NCBI GenBank assembly: GCA_037447655.1
Contig: JBBHKE010002352.1
Span: 376,397-440,396, forward strand
Direction of reading: 5' to 3'
Source of the DNA: Zygnema cylindricum
Taxonomy: Eukaryota > Streptophyta > Zygnematophyceae > Zygnematales > Zygnemataceae
DNA: 64,000 bases
Shown: piece by piece, positions 13,801 to 22,898 of the stretch
Numbering within the stretch: the first letter of the stretch is position 1
Layout: each line of letters begins with the position of its first letter
Program-made: the position numbers and the translations under genes
The notes under the pieces: generated by a model
Database searches by the model: none
What the model was told of the DNA's origin: nothing
The model's input: only the letters and a program-made list of their open reading frames with translations

Positions 13801-16800
13801 AGCATGGCATGCCACGTATAAGAATCTGTTCCGTCTCTGTTTAACTGCGATTTATTACGGACAGCGCAGCACATAAACGTTGACTAATTTAAAAGAATAC
13901 TTTATAGTTCTAAAACTATAGTACCGAAACCATAGTTGTTCGTGAGATTTTTTCCTTTTTTCCCGATTTCTACGAATAGTTCGTGACTTTTGAAAAAATC
14001 CCAAAAAAACGCGGAGTACTTTCTGTCCGGTAAATTGAACGGACAATCTACGGGAAATGTACGGTTTTTTACGGGAAATGTACGGACTTTGACGGAAAGA
14101 TACGTTGCACTTTGTAGTACTTTCTGGCCGGTTAACTGAACAGGAATTTTACGACAACGTACGGAATTGTACCCACAAACTGGTGAACATGGAACGGAAA
14201 AAGGACGGCGGACACAAAGTACAACGGACGCAAAAACACATTCTGCGCGCCGCCGGAATCGAACGGACGACTTGGAATGAGAAAATACGAGCGGACGGCC
14301 AGCGTGAGCGCCGGCATTGTGGAATGGCTCTTTTGGCAGCTTATGCCAAAAAAGCCGACAGATTGACACGTGGCAGGTCTCCAGTGGATCCCAAGGAAGA
14401 AAGGGACAAAGCCATGGCGTCGGATGTGAAAGGTACATCGTTTTTACTGGATCTGTACCAAAACCGTACAGACCTCATGGCGGCTACTGTACAGACCTCA
14501 TGGCGGCTACTGTACTTTCTGTGCTTGTACAACTGTACAATACAGTGATCTGATTGGTAGACACCTCAGTAGATAGGGGTTGTGAGTAGGGCGCGTCCGG
14601 GGAATAACACGTACAGTTGAGTGTACTGGCCGTACATTTATCTGTACGGTCCGTACAGATATCGCCAATAGTAACGATATCGGTGTTATCGCTGATAACA
14701 ACCGATAAATATCGGTTATTTATCGGCGATAACACCGATAGCGATATATCGTACCACTATATCGATTATCGGCTACCCGAAAAAAGGCTCATATCGGTTA
14801 TCGGCAAATCCTTACCGATACACAACACTAGCTAAAACCAACCAGTGTGCTGAGTTTCATTTTGAAAACAACAAAAGCTTGTGAAGTCATATTGTAGCAT
14901 CCTCCTTGAGGATTTTAATCTTTCTCCTTCTCCCCTCCCCTTTCTCCTCTTCCGCCTCTCCCCTCTCCCCTTTCCCAAGTAAGAGTGTAGTTAACTCTAA
15001 CCCTAATAGTTCACCAACTCTATTAGCAATTCAGGGTGTAGTGAATTGAATCAGACTGTAACATTTGTAAGACGCTCTGCATAATCCATAAGCTAATCCA
15101 ACAACTACACAGTCCATCATAAATTTTGGAAACCAATCTACTCTGCACATAAAGAGGCGGATTATAATGTCCGAAATAGCTCTAAATGGATGTCCCTCTA
15201 GCAAGAAGACAGAATGCTTACAGGAGACTTTGTGCAGATAAACAAGATGGGGTTTGCTATCAATATGTCGATATGTCTTTGGACATTTAAATGGAACAAT
15301 AGATCAAAACAAAGGCGACGCTAAACGACGATGCTTAATAAACATACTGCATACAAGTGTGTTTGAGTACTGCACCTATTTGTTTTCAATTCGGCCATGT
15401 ATCACAATAAAGGTACTTTCATACATAGTAAGTATGCATTAAACTTTTATGGACCGCTGAAATTTTTGCATCTTGTGCCTCAAACGTGATTTTGATGTTG
15501 AATATGGTCCGTTTTCGGGTAATAAAAATGAGAAAATCCATAACCTAAAGAAGGAAGACATATCCCTGTGCACGACAACCTCAATCTGATCACTGCCAAA
15601 TCTACAAAAGTTTATGTATATGAAACGGTACTTTGATATTGGGACAATAATACTACCTTTGGCGTTATAAAACTTTGACCACAATACCGGTTATTAGCAT
15701 GATCCACGCTATTTATGAGATAAAGCCTCTCTTTTGGTATTGTGAAGTTAAATGTAGAATGCAGCTAGGGAAAAAATTACCAAAGTTACTGAGTGTATTA
15801 GGCTATTACACTGTGAATGGCTAGTAGAGCTACTAACACTATTTCGGTGCTGGCTTTTTCTGCCTTCTAACCACAAAATAACGTTAATAACAAGAACTGT
15901 TTTTTTCTTAACGCTAATTCCTTAAAAAATTCAAAATCAACCACGCCACTAAGAACTGAATTAGAATTAATCGCACTAATATAACCCCCCCGCTAATAAT
16001 TTCTTTACCCTAACGTGATTCACGGTGTGGCATAAAAGTGCAGTTGTGAACTTAATCCACATTGATAGTGGTACTGAACACGGTTGGCACTCATGCTGCC
16101 CACCAGCATTACAGTGGACAGATAAAATCCAATCGCAATTCTTTTTTTTATATGTCTTTGATAGTGCAAATTGCACTTCCTTATCCACTACATCGTAAAT
16201 TGCTAGTATCCTTAACAACAGAATTCGAGGCTGGTTTTTCTTGCGCCTGAAAGTAAAACAGCGTTAACAATACTTGTTGTTCCTTTCTTAACGCTAATTT
16301 GGCAAGCAGTTGAAAAAGTCAACATCGCTTGGACCTAAATTAGAATGAATAAAACTAAAACAGACCCCAGGATACATATTTCTTAACACTAATTTGCCGC
16401 TCATGATGTACATTGCACCATGGATAGTATGAACAGTAACTATCTTAGGTACCCATTCCATCAAATCAGGAAATCCTGAAACATAGGAATTACAAAACTA
16501 AATAGGTTACAGGAGGTATTATCACTGCAGAAAATAGCGTCAAGTATTCCAACCCACAGCAAGCACTTTTGTCCAACATCTTTACAGTAAACAGTGTACA
16601 CGAGCTAATATGCTTGACACTTATCTGACGAATGACATACAAATTAGTTTTAATTCACATTCCCAACAATCTCATGAGCTGCACTGCCTATCGCTATTAG
16701 AGTCAATCAGTGAGAGTTATTTTGACCCAAAAAATAAGTAGTCTTGATAACAAATATTCTGTTAACTGGCCCATAATGAGCCATGTTGTAAAACATAATT

Positions 16801-17903
16801 TAGTGAAGTTAACTTTAAAAATATAGTGCTACCACTAATAATTCTAATAGAGATGGGTGATGTAACAGCGATGGGTGGTGTAGCATGCCAACGACATTCA
16901 CAATTTTGATGGTCTGTCACAACAATTTATCCATAAATAGCCAAGAGAAGTGTGGTTTCAGTGTAACCAAGCTTAAGTGTCCAATGTAGAGGTCAGAATA
17001 CGTGTGCAGTATGGTACACTGGCCATCACTGTTGGAGTTAATAAAGCGAATTTGACTGGGTGTTATCTGGACCCTAAAGCATAAATTAGTGTTAACAAGA
17101 TAATTACCATAGATTAGTGTTAACAAAATAATTTAGTTAAAATAATGAGTCAGCAATAACACTAATTAGTTTGCGACTATTTTTGGCCAAAAAATCATAG
17201 AATAGGGTTAACAAGGAATACAATGTGCCACGTCTCCCTACCCTAAATTAGTAATATACATTATAATTTCGCGTTTAAACTGACCTTCCTTTAATAGTGA
17301 TAGTCAGTGTAGTTCACAATGCAAATCCAAAAAACAGCTCCAGTGACAATTGAAATACACGAACCCTCGCTACAAACGCCATACAAAACCCTCAAAGACT
17401 TAAACTCTTCATGTGCAGATCCTGAAACCCTAAAATATAAATCCTGCAAATCAACACCTTGCTAAAGACTTGAAGTGAGCCTTCTTTCTTTTAAAAAAAC
17501 AAAGAGGGGAGGAATTAAAATAATAGTATGATTAATTGTAAGAGACAAACCCTGAGCTCACCCCTTGTTGTGAAGCCCTTGCGACTAACTGACGAGGAGA
17601 GTACCGGCCATCGCTGCAGGTACTATGTGTGTGAAGATCTACCAAATAAGGGCTCTCCTTTACACGTGTGAAGCTCCATTCAGTCAGCTTATCACAGCGA
17701 GTAGCCATGGTTTTTCCACTTTCCTCGTCACTTGAAATCTCGGAATCAGACTCTCCCTCCATAGTCTCAGGGTTAAGGGCAAGTCCTTCCAGAGTCCAGT
17801 TTCTGACCACGTGTTCGGCTGTCAGTCGACGATAGGCAACTTTCTGATGCGTAGCCTTCCGCTTCTTACTTCCTTTCTTTTTGGTGCTCTTGTTACCCGC
17901 CAT
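1816..17903 (-). CDS. PHP-domain metal-dependent phosphoesterase, six exons
   Basis: Coding exons on the minus strand: 17903-17562, 5924-5800, 5216-5036, 3271-3144, 2717-2548 and 2258-1816. They join in phase to 462 codons plus TGA, and all introns are GT-AG. The PHP metal-binding motifs are intact: DLHTHS (H91, H93), LTDHDTM (D122, H123), PGVEIS (E148), LAHPW (H283) and GGSDYHG (D333, H335). The N-terminus is lysine-rich (KSTKKKGSKKRK), possibly a nuclear signal, followed by an acidic serine stretch. The C-terminal ~125 residues after GGSDYHG extend beyond the core domain. The family includes plant PHP proteins and bacterial YciV/RNase AM-type nucleoside 3',5'-bisphosphate phosphatase / 5'-3' exoribonuclease; a similar activity here is inference. 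Intron 1 is 11.6 kb because transposons have landed in it. MITEs begin about 54 bp upstream of the ATG, so the native promoter is displaced or TE-derived. The MAGNK start is the first ATG in frame with a favourable context. Confidence 0.93.
2455..2535 (+). repeat. GGAAAA-type purine tract in PHP intron 5
   Basis: Repeats of aaagg/aaaagg run almost uninterrupted. On the gene strand this is a pure C/T tract lying just downstream of the exon 5 donor (2548). It is low-complexity sequence that creates several spurious Lys/Glu or Phe/Ser frames. Confidence 0.9.
2812..2945. mobile_element. Truncated copy of the short TA-flanked MITE in PHP intron 4
   Basis: It starts after TA with CAACGTGTATCGTTATTAGCG, one change from the terminal repeat of the copy at 54683. 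The interior (caccgtgcactcttgtcgaattatt and a following gatggaaagctatgattc stretch, read as separate pieces) resembles the copies at 19685-20268 and 54683-54895. The far terminal repeat is not visible, so the copy is truncated. Confidence 0.6.
4275..4888. mobile_element. TA-flanked MITE (long subfamily) in PHP intron 3
   Basis: The ends are CACCACGAATCGTAATTAGAG and CTCTAATAACGATTCGCGGTG, imperfect inverted repeats flanked by TA on both sides, as for Tc1/mariner-type insertion. The interior is a reverse-oriented copy of 24030-24565; for example, the degenerate frame at 4427-4627 has an almost identical counterpart at 24223-24414. It contains no transposase. Confidence 0.8.
5347..5407 (+). repeat. 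Three tandem 20-bp units in PHP intron 2
   Basis: The unit atgccaatattcaaacaggg is repeated three times, with one substitution in the third copy. It lies inside intron 2 (5217-5799). Confidence 0.9.
5640..5800. repeat. ~103-bp tandem duplication next to the exon 2 donor
   Basis: caacgagacaagcaaa occurs at about 5641 and 5744. The following stretches (acatccatgtaccaagctcacatg and acatccaggcaccgagctcacatg, each compared in pieces) are near copies. The duplicated block carries the exon 2 splice donor context, so intron 2 contains a second GTGAGC donor-like site about 100 bp downstream of the used one. A related piece (ggataagctt) occurs again near 5450. Confidence 0.7.
5938..6440. repeat. Two tandem ~265-bp units in PHP intron 1
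   Basis: The motif cactgct(t/c)...agaatcacacaaccacc appears at about 5938 and 6203, and gtgcataaaa(c/t)agactccat at about 6177 and 6415. The intervening sequence aligns, with divergence. It lies just upstream of exon 2 on the gene strand, so the duplication covers the acceptor-proximal part of intron 1. Confidence 0.7.
6638..7722 (+). repeat. 5' LTR of copia A (1085 bp)
   Basis: It begins TGTTGTTTTGG and ends CAAATCAACA. U3 has short tandem units (catagcagt at about 6815-6850) and a 36-bp tandem duplication (about 7161-7232) shared with the 3' LTR. The 3' end of the LTR is coding: ATG at 7626 starts the gag N-terminus. A 38-bp tandem duplication (7641-7678 and 7679-7716) is absent from the 3' LTR and shifts this ATG out of the gag frame. 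Confidence 0.95.
7359..7366 (+). promoter_or_regulatory. Candidate TATA box of copia A LTR
   Basis: tatatata within gttgtatatataggac, about 260 bp upstream of the LTR-encoded gag ATG. The same stretch is present in the 3' LTR near 12630. The position fits a U3/R boundary. No transcription start is known. Confidence 0.45.
7723..7734 (+). promoter_or_regulatory. Primer-binding site of copia A, half-tRNA type, decayed
   Basis: ggtcacgggccc follows the 5' LTR with no spacer. It differs at two positions from ggttatgggcc(c/t), the anticodon-arm complement of initiator tRNA-Met that is exact in elements B and C. It lies inside the gag frame (codons for V-T-G-P). Confidence 0.7.
10163..10287 (+). 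repeat. GCTGCGAA/GCTGCGAC minisatellite inside copia A coding region
   Basis: Units such as aagctgcgacgctgcg repeat about eight times between integrase and reverse transcriptase. In frame they give a repeating CEAATLRS-like peptide. Element C has an unrelated repeat at the same place, so the linker tolerates repeat expansion. Confidence 0.85.
11890..11904 (+). promoter_or_regulatory. Polypurine tract of copia A
   Basis: aaaggtttaggggag lies immediately before TGTTG of the 3' LTR. The same position in element C (37700-37714) reads aaagctttaggggag. Confidence 0.8.
11905..12948 (+). repeat. 3' LTR of copia A (1044 bp)
   Basis: Matches the 5' LTR except for about 14 substitutions, a 3-bp difference near 12683 and lack of the 38-bp duplication. 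Its gag start (ATG 12890) stays in frame with the LTR end, so it preserves the undamaged arrangement. It ends CAACA followed by the target duplication gcttc. Confidence 0.95.
12954..13610. other. Intron 1 sequence between copia A and a hAT MITE
   Basis: A+T-rich sequence with no domain, terminal repeat or RNA that I recognise. It is part of PHP intron 1 on the minus strand. Confidence 0.5.
13611..14830. mobile_element. Non-autonomous hAT element (1.2 kb) in PHP intron 1
   Basis: It is flanked by a perfect 8-bp target duplication gctaaaac (13603-13610 and 14831-14838), the hAT signature. Terminal inverted repeats read TAGTGTTGTGTATTGGTAA and, inverted, TAGTGTTGTGTATCGGTAA. Subterminal parts are rich in cgat/atcg repeats. 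The centre (about 14280-14540) is not typical MITE filler: it resembles part of solo LTR D (31395-31620). No transposase frame is present; the 147-codon frame at 14105-14548 is not recognisable. Confidence 0.88.
14831..15808. other. Intron 1 sequence, no gene seen
   Basis: Contains a C/T-rich tract (about 14918-14975) and a short remnant resembling the TA-MITE terminal repeat near 14995-15055. No coding or RNA feature is recognised. Confidence 0.45.
15809..16027. mobile_element. TA-MITE-like element, with a degenerate second copy nearby
   Basis: The ends CACTGTGAATGGCTAG and CCTAACGTGATTCACGGTG are degenerate versions of the TA-MITE terminal repeat. The sequence at about 16220-16420 repeats parts of the interior (ctggctttttctgcc / ctggtttttcttgcg, ttcttaacgctaatt), suggesting a second, more decayed copy. 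Confidence 0.6.
16420..17561. other. Intron 1 sequence next to PHP exon 1
   Basis: Scattered fragments of gttaaca/cactaatt motifs suggest decayed MITEs, but no clear ends are visible. No gene is seen. Confidence 0.4.
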
Positions 17904-17956
17904 GGTGATTCAAATGGGTGAAGTTGAATAAAGCATCCAGCATGAACAAACTATTA

Positions 17957-18720
17957 CACCGTGAATCGCTACACCGCGAATCGTTATTAGCGTTGTGTAC
18001 ACTAATTCCGTCCCGCTTCTTTTTTTTTTTTATTCTCCATTAGTGTAGTTCATTATATTTTTTTCTTTATTCTATTTAGGGTTATTTTCAGTAAGTTGTC
18101 TCTTAAATAGAGCTGTGTACGATCAGTGTCAGACCGTACATAAATGTACCTTTTTAAGTTAAAAAATTACAATAAATTAGTTTTAGTAGCCGCAGACGCA
18201 TGAGAATGTGCGTTCTAAAAAGGAAAAAAAACCAGATCGTAAAACTCCCGTTCCCACATATTCGTCTGACAGCCACGTTTCGACCGTGTGAATGTACGAT
18301 TTGTGTACGATTTGTCAGATTTGTACGAAGACCTATATTAGTGTAAGCATGTTTGCGACCGACATTTTTTTTTTCAAAGATCCAAATTACACCTTGAATC
18401 GTTATTAGCGTATAGAAATTATTAGTGTAAAGAATAAATTAGCGTCATTAATTCTAATTTAGTTATAGGAGACGTGGCAAAATATGGTCCACGTCCTTAA
18501 ATAGCGTAACTTAATTATATTTAAGGTATCAATGTCAAAATTTTGGGGTGCCGATATAGCGTACATAAGGCTAATAAGTAATAACGATTCACGGTGTACC
18601 ATAATCAAATAATTAGAATGTATGATTTTTTCCAAAATTTTCAAATTCTTAAATAGCGTACACCACTGTAATTATTATCATACGCTAATCAAACTCCCAC
18701 GCTAATAACGATTGGCGGTG
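17957..18720. mobile_element. TA-MITE just upstream of the PHP start codon (left arm of a palindrome)
   Basis: Two nested starts, CACCGTGAATCGC (17957) and CACCGCGAATCGTTATTAGCG (17972), are each preceded by TA. The element ends CGATTGGCGGTG at 18720. Its interior is the inverse of 18726-19240. It begins about 54 bp from the PHP ATG (17903), so it supplies most of the sequence where a promoter would be expected. Confidence 0.75.
18390..18596. mobile_element. TA-MITE (207 bp) nested inside the upstream MITE
   Basis: CACCTTGAATCGTTATTAGCG ... AATAACGATTCACGGTG flanked by TA. The matching place in the opposite palindrome arm (about 18845) has no insertion, giving an empty-site comparison that supports both the boundaries and the TA duplication. 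Confidence 0.8.
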
Positions 18721-18725
18721 TACTA

Positions 18726-19240
18726 CACCGCCAATCGCTATTAGCGTAGAAGTTTCTTTAGCGTATATGAAAAATTACCGTGGTTTTACGCTAATTAAGA
18801 ATTTGAAAATTTTGAAAAAAAACATACATTCTAATTGTTTAATAATTATAATTTGGGTCTTTGAAAAAAAAAAATGTCGGTCGCAAACATGCTTACACTA
18901 ATATAGGTATTTGTACAAAATCTGACAAATCGTACATAAATCGTACGTTCACACAGTCGAAACGTGGTTGCTGGATGAATATGTGCGAACGCGGTATTTA
19001 ACAACCCGATTAGACCCCCTTTTTAGAGCGCACATTCTCATGCGTCCGCGGCTACTAAAACTCATTAATTATACATTTCCACTTAAAAAGTTACAATTTT
19101 GTACGGTCTGACACTGTCCGTACAACACACTAATTAACTGATGGCGTACTTCCATTTTGTACGGTACTAAAAAATTAACCCTAAATAGAGTAAAGAAAAA
19201 AATAGAGTGAACTACGCTAATGGAATTTTTTTCAATTAGC
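18726..19240. mobile_element. TA-MITE, right arm of the palindrome
   Basis: It starts CACCGCCAATCGCTATTAGCG five bases (TACTA) after the end of the left element. Its interior (tcggtcgcaaacatgc, gtacggtctgacactg) is the inverse of the left arm. The distal end near 19240 is decayed and its boundary is approximate. Confidence 0.7.
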
Positions 19241-19256
19241 GTTAATAATGGAAGTA

Positions 19257-19665
19257 CACTGCGATGGAAATAGTGTTTCGTACGGACAGGATATTTTCGT
19301 ACGAAATGGTACTTTTTGAATTACAAAGGCATAAAAAGACACTTAACATTATTGCGCACGCATGTGAATGTGCACTGGAAGAAAGAGATGCAAACTCGTC
19401 GACAAAAATCACGTTCTCGTATGTTCGTCCATCGACCGTGTGAACAGCGCGACGGCGTACGAATTGTCATAAATTGTACGAATACACATATTACTATAGA
19501 CATCGAAAGGGCGGGTATTTATTATTCAAGACAACCCAAATTACAGTTAGGGATTAATTAGTATATATTTTTTTTTTCAAAAAATAATAATTCACGATTA
19601 GTGTTAGTAACACTATTTTTTATTTTTGGCTATTTATTCCTTTACTCTAATAGCGATTGACGGTG
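19257..19665. mobile_element. TA-MITE, related copy
   Basis: It ends TCTAATAGCGATTGACGGTG followed by TA. The start near 19257 (CACTGCGATGG) is diverged. The interior shares gtacgg, gtgtgaac and gaatgtgc motifs with neighbouring copies. No coding capacity is seen. Confidence 0.6.
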
Positions 19666-19684
19666 TACTGTACATTGTACAGCA

Positions 19685-20268
19685 CACCATGTATCGCTAT
19701 TAGTGTTAATAATTTTTTCGCCACTTAAAACATATTTTCTCCGTACACTTTTGTCCGATTTTTTATTTGAGAACTCAATCGGAAAATGATAATCTGAAAT
19801 TCCAATCGCAACCGTCAGATCTACAAACCGACATGGGTGTACGGAGAAAATATGTTTAAAGAGACGAAAAAAACATTAACACTAAAAGCGATTCACGGTG
19901 TAGTGTTAATGTTTTTTTGGTCACTAAAAACATATTTTCTCCGTACACGCTGGTCGGATTATGGATCTGACGGTTGCAATTGAAAGCCAATATTCTCACC
20001 TTCCGATTGGCGCTGTAATGTATGAATCGGACAAGTGTGCACGGAGAAAAGCTATATTAAGAGGCAAAAAAATTGTTAACAACTTAACACTAATAGCGAT
20101 ACACGGTGTAGCGTCAAAGCTTCTTCGCCACATCAAACACATTTTTTCGTGCACAATAATAAATACGACAGTTGCGATGGAAAGGTACGGGTCTTACTTT
20201 CCGATTCGTGGTCTCCAAAAGGAAATCGGGCATGGTGGGCACGGAGAAAAGCTGATATAAGTGGATAA
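19685..20268. mobile_element. Tandem cluster of three short (~210 bp) MITE units
   Basis: Unit 1 (19685-19900) has ends CACCATGTATCGCTATTAG and GCGATTCACGGTG. Unit 2 (19901-20108) starts inside the shared terminal repeat and ends GCGATACACGGTG. Unit 3 (20109-20268) lacks the distal end. All carry catattttctccgtacac-like and (g)cacggagaaaa stretches in inverted positions. The same subfamily occurs at 2812 and 54683. Confidence 0.75.
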
Positions 20269-20333
20269 TTATATTAGGGTACCGATAATGGCATGAATCA
20301 TTTTAGTTCGACCGAAGGTATGTTACTGTAGCC

Positions 20334-20484
20334 TATATAAAATTGAACAAACAACAAAACATTAGTACAAATGGCGCTCAATCAGTTTATTGCCAAATTT
20401 TCGTCGAGAGCTTTTTCAGAATCTGATCTTCTCAAATTCAATTTGTTGTATATTAGTTTGTTCTTTCAATACTCATCGTTTTAG
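20334..20484 (+). other. Candidate TATA box and short open frame
   Basis: tatataaaat at 20334-20343 is followed 28 bp later by acaaATGGCG, close to the plant start-codon consensus. The frame (20371-20484) encodes 37 codons beginning MALNQFIAKFSSRAFSES, which would suit a small presequence or first exon. I recognise no homologue. It may be a genuine first exon or chance. Confidence 0.25.
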
Positions 20485-22353
20485 CTAGATTAGCCATTCT
20501 TTCTTCTTTTGAGCTTCAAGTTAATTTCACATCCGAGTACTCAACCGCCATAATTTTTAGAAAACTTCGTTTTTTCTACCAGTTGTTGTTTATTACCTTT
20601 ATCTTTTATCCATTATATTGACACAGGTTTCCGCGACAACCACCTTTCCGCTTCCTTATCAATCACTTTCCTCAATTGGTCACACATCTCTCTTTTGGGT
20701 ATTCCTCCCCACAACTACTCATCGTGGATAGGTATACGGAGCATTGACCAAGGTTTTGCAATTCTTCTGCTGAATGGACATCTTGGTATGAGCTACCAAC
20801 CTTTTGCAATGTCAATGGCGCAGCAAGATTACAAGACAAACAAATCAACAGGCGGTCGAGAAAACGAACAATCTACACAAAAGTCAGGAAGGGAAAAAAT
20901 GATTAAGGGTTTTCCACTTTCATATATTTTTGTTTTGTAACTTATGACAACACCTTTGTGAGTTAACCGTATTTTAAAAAATTTAGATTGTTTCTCAAGC
21001 GTGTTCGTCTATGGTTCAACATCTCTTTTATAACCTCTCTATATTGCTCTAACACGTTTAGCATTGCGAAATACCCTTGCAAAGCTGTCTCACCCTCTTG
21101 CGTTAGCTTTTGAACAAACCACTAATGCACCCCCTCTTTAACCTCCTCATTGACCCTATACCACCAACGGTCCCTCCAACCACTAATGCATACCCACCTC
21201 AACCAACTCTTCGACCATATACTACCAACGGTCACTCCATCTTGACATAAGCCGAGCCCATTCCATTACGAAATCAAATGAAGCGATGGGCGAAAAATGC
21301 AAAAATCCTTTTGGAACCCTTGTCTATTTTGATGTTGGGTCTTTATCCAATACTGAGGTTTCAACGACTGTTATGAAGGAAGTAGCGCTAACACTCCTCA
21401 TTTAAAAAAAAATACAATGTATCGTTCAAATATTTTCAAAACCACTTGTTGAACGTCATCGAGAGCGTTGGTGTACTCTTACGCCATGATTCCAATAATT
21501 TTATTATGTCGTCGATTGACAAAAATAAACCAACATGTTAGTCTTACTGTTAGGTAAAGGTGAAAACATGCATCCTTCTCACAATCAATACGAGATTGGG
21601 GTGTCACTATTTTAGATAATTTACAGTAAGGGAACTTTAGATGACCTAGTTGGAGAAACGCCTTTACATGCCAATTGAAACAATCAAAGTGTGACCAATT
21701 CTCCAAACGAACCAAAGAGAACAAAGAAACTTTTTTAATTCGCAACTCCTGTGCCTTGCCCTAATTCCCAGATGTTACTCCACGCGCAACATTTAACTTC
21801 AACAAACAATGCAGAATAACACCAATTAGACTTTAAGATGCAATCGACAATCCACAAGACAAAAAATATCGAGAATTACTCAACATATGTTATATGAAAA
21901 CAAAACATCAAAATGCATGTGTAATATGAGTTGTCGTAGGTTTATAATTTCCAAAGATTAGAAGTAAAAGCGGAGGATGCAAAACATTGATATGTTTGTG
22001 TAATACGAGTTCTTCTAGGTTTATAAATCGTAAAGATTGAAAGTCCAAGCAGAGGATGTTTGACCCAATCACAACATTATAATAATATTAGCACCAAGAG
22101 GTTGAGGTTGGGTCGTTGTCTTTGCTTTATAGAGTATTTCATGCCAAAACTTAAATAGTTCAAGTTGTACATAATCTAATTATAATACATGAGAGGAAAC
22201 TCAAATAGTTAAGATTGTAAATAATATGACTATAATAGATGAGAGGAGAGATATAAAGTCTAAAAAGGAAATGATAGATTACAATGCAATGAATTGGTAT
22301 CAATAAGTTGGGGTTAAGTCATTTTAATAAAATTTCTTATAAGTAAGAAAGAT
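20485..22353. other. Unannotated A+T-rich interval
   Basis: No recognisable gene, terminal repeat or RNA. Two loosely similar stretches near 21880-22040 (cgagttcttctaggtttata / tgagttgtcgtaggtttata) suggest a local old duplication. The 81-codon frame at 20695-20940 has no recognisable domain. Confidence 0.4.
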
Positions 22354-22898
22354 ATTGGTGTAATTCTGTGACCTCCATTCGTCCACAGAATGTTCGGGTT
22401 ATATGAAGCCTTTAGGATAATATTTGCCCTTTTGGATTTCCCAGTGAATAAGTGCCACACTAGCATGCAAAAACTCTGACCAACTACAACCCTGTGTAGC
22501 GTGGACTCCCCTGAGTCCGCAACAAAAAGAATCACTGAATTTGCTCCCCTAAGCATTAGGTTATGGCTGGCCAAAGATGGCCTATAAATACAAAAGGTAT
22601 CTCAAAGAGAGGCGCCTCAAAAAATGTCTAAGGGTAGAATTCCATTACACAAAAAGTGTGGTTCGTTACATGACGTCGTACGTTTTCGTACAGTGCCGTA
22701 CCACGCCGTACCTTTTTTTTTTGTTAGACGAAATATTGTTTCTGGAAAGCTATCGGGAAGCTCCAATGATATAGGTGTAATTCGTGGCCATTGGATATTC
22801 CACTTTTACAGATTAGCGAAGCAATCAGGCATATCATCCAGTGTGAACATACTCTCATCGCGAGGAGAGTCGCTCGATAGAGGTTTGTGTACCATTGG

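Noticed and set aside
14105-14548. 147-codon frame in the hAT element
   Set aside because: No transposase or other domain is visible. The sequence is a mixture of subterminal repeats and an LTR-like module.
20695-20940. 81-codon frame downstream of the candidate TATA box
   Set aside because: Could be a later exon of an unknown gene, but no acceptor or donor pair or domain supports it.
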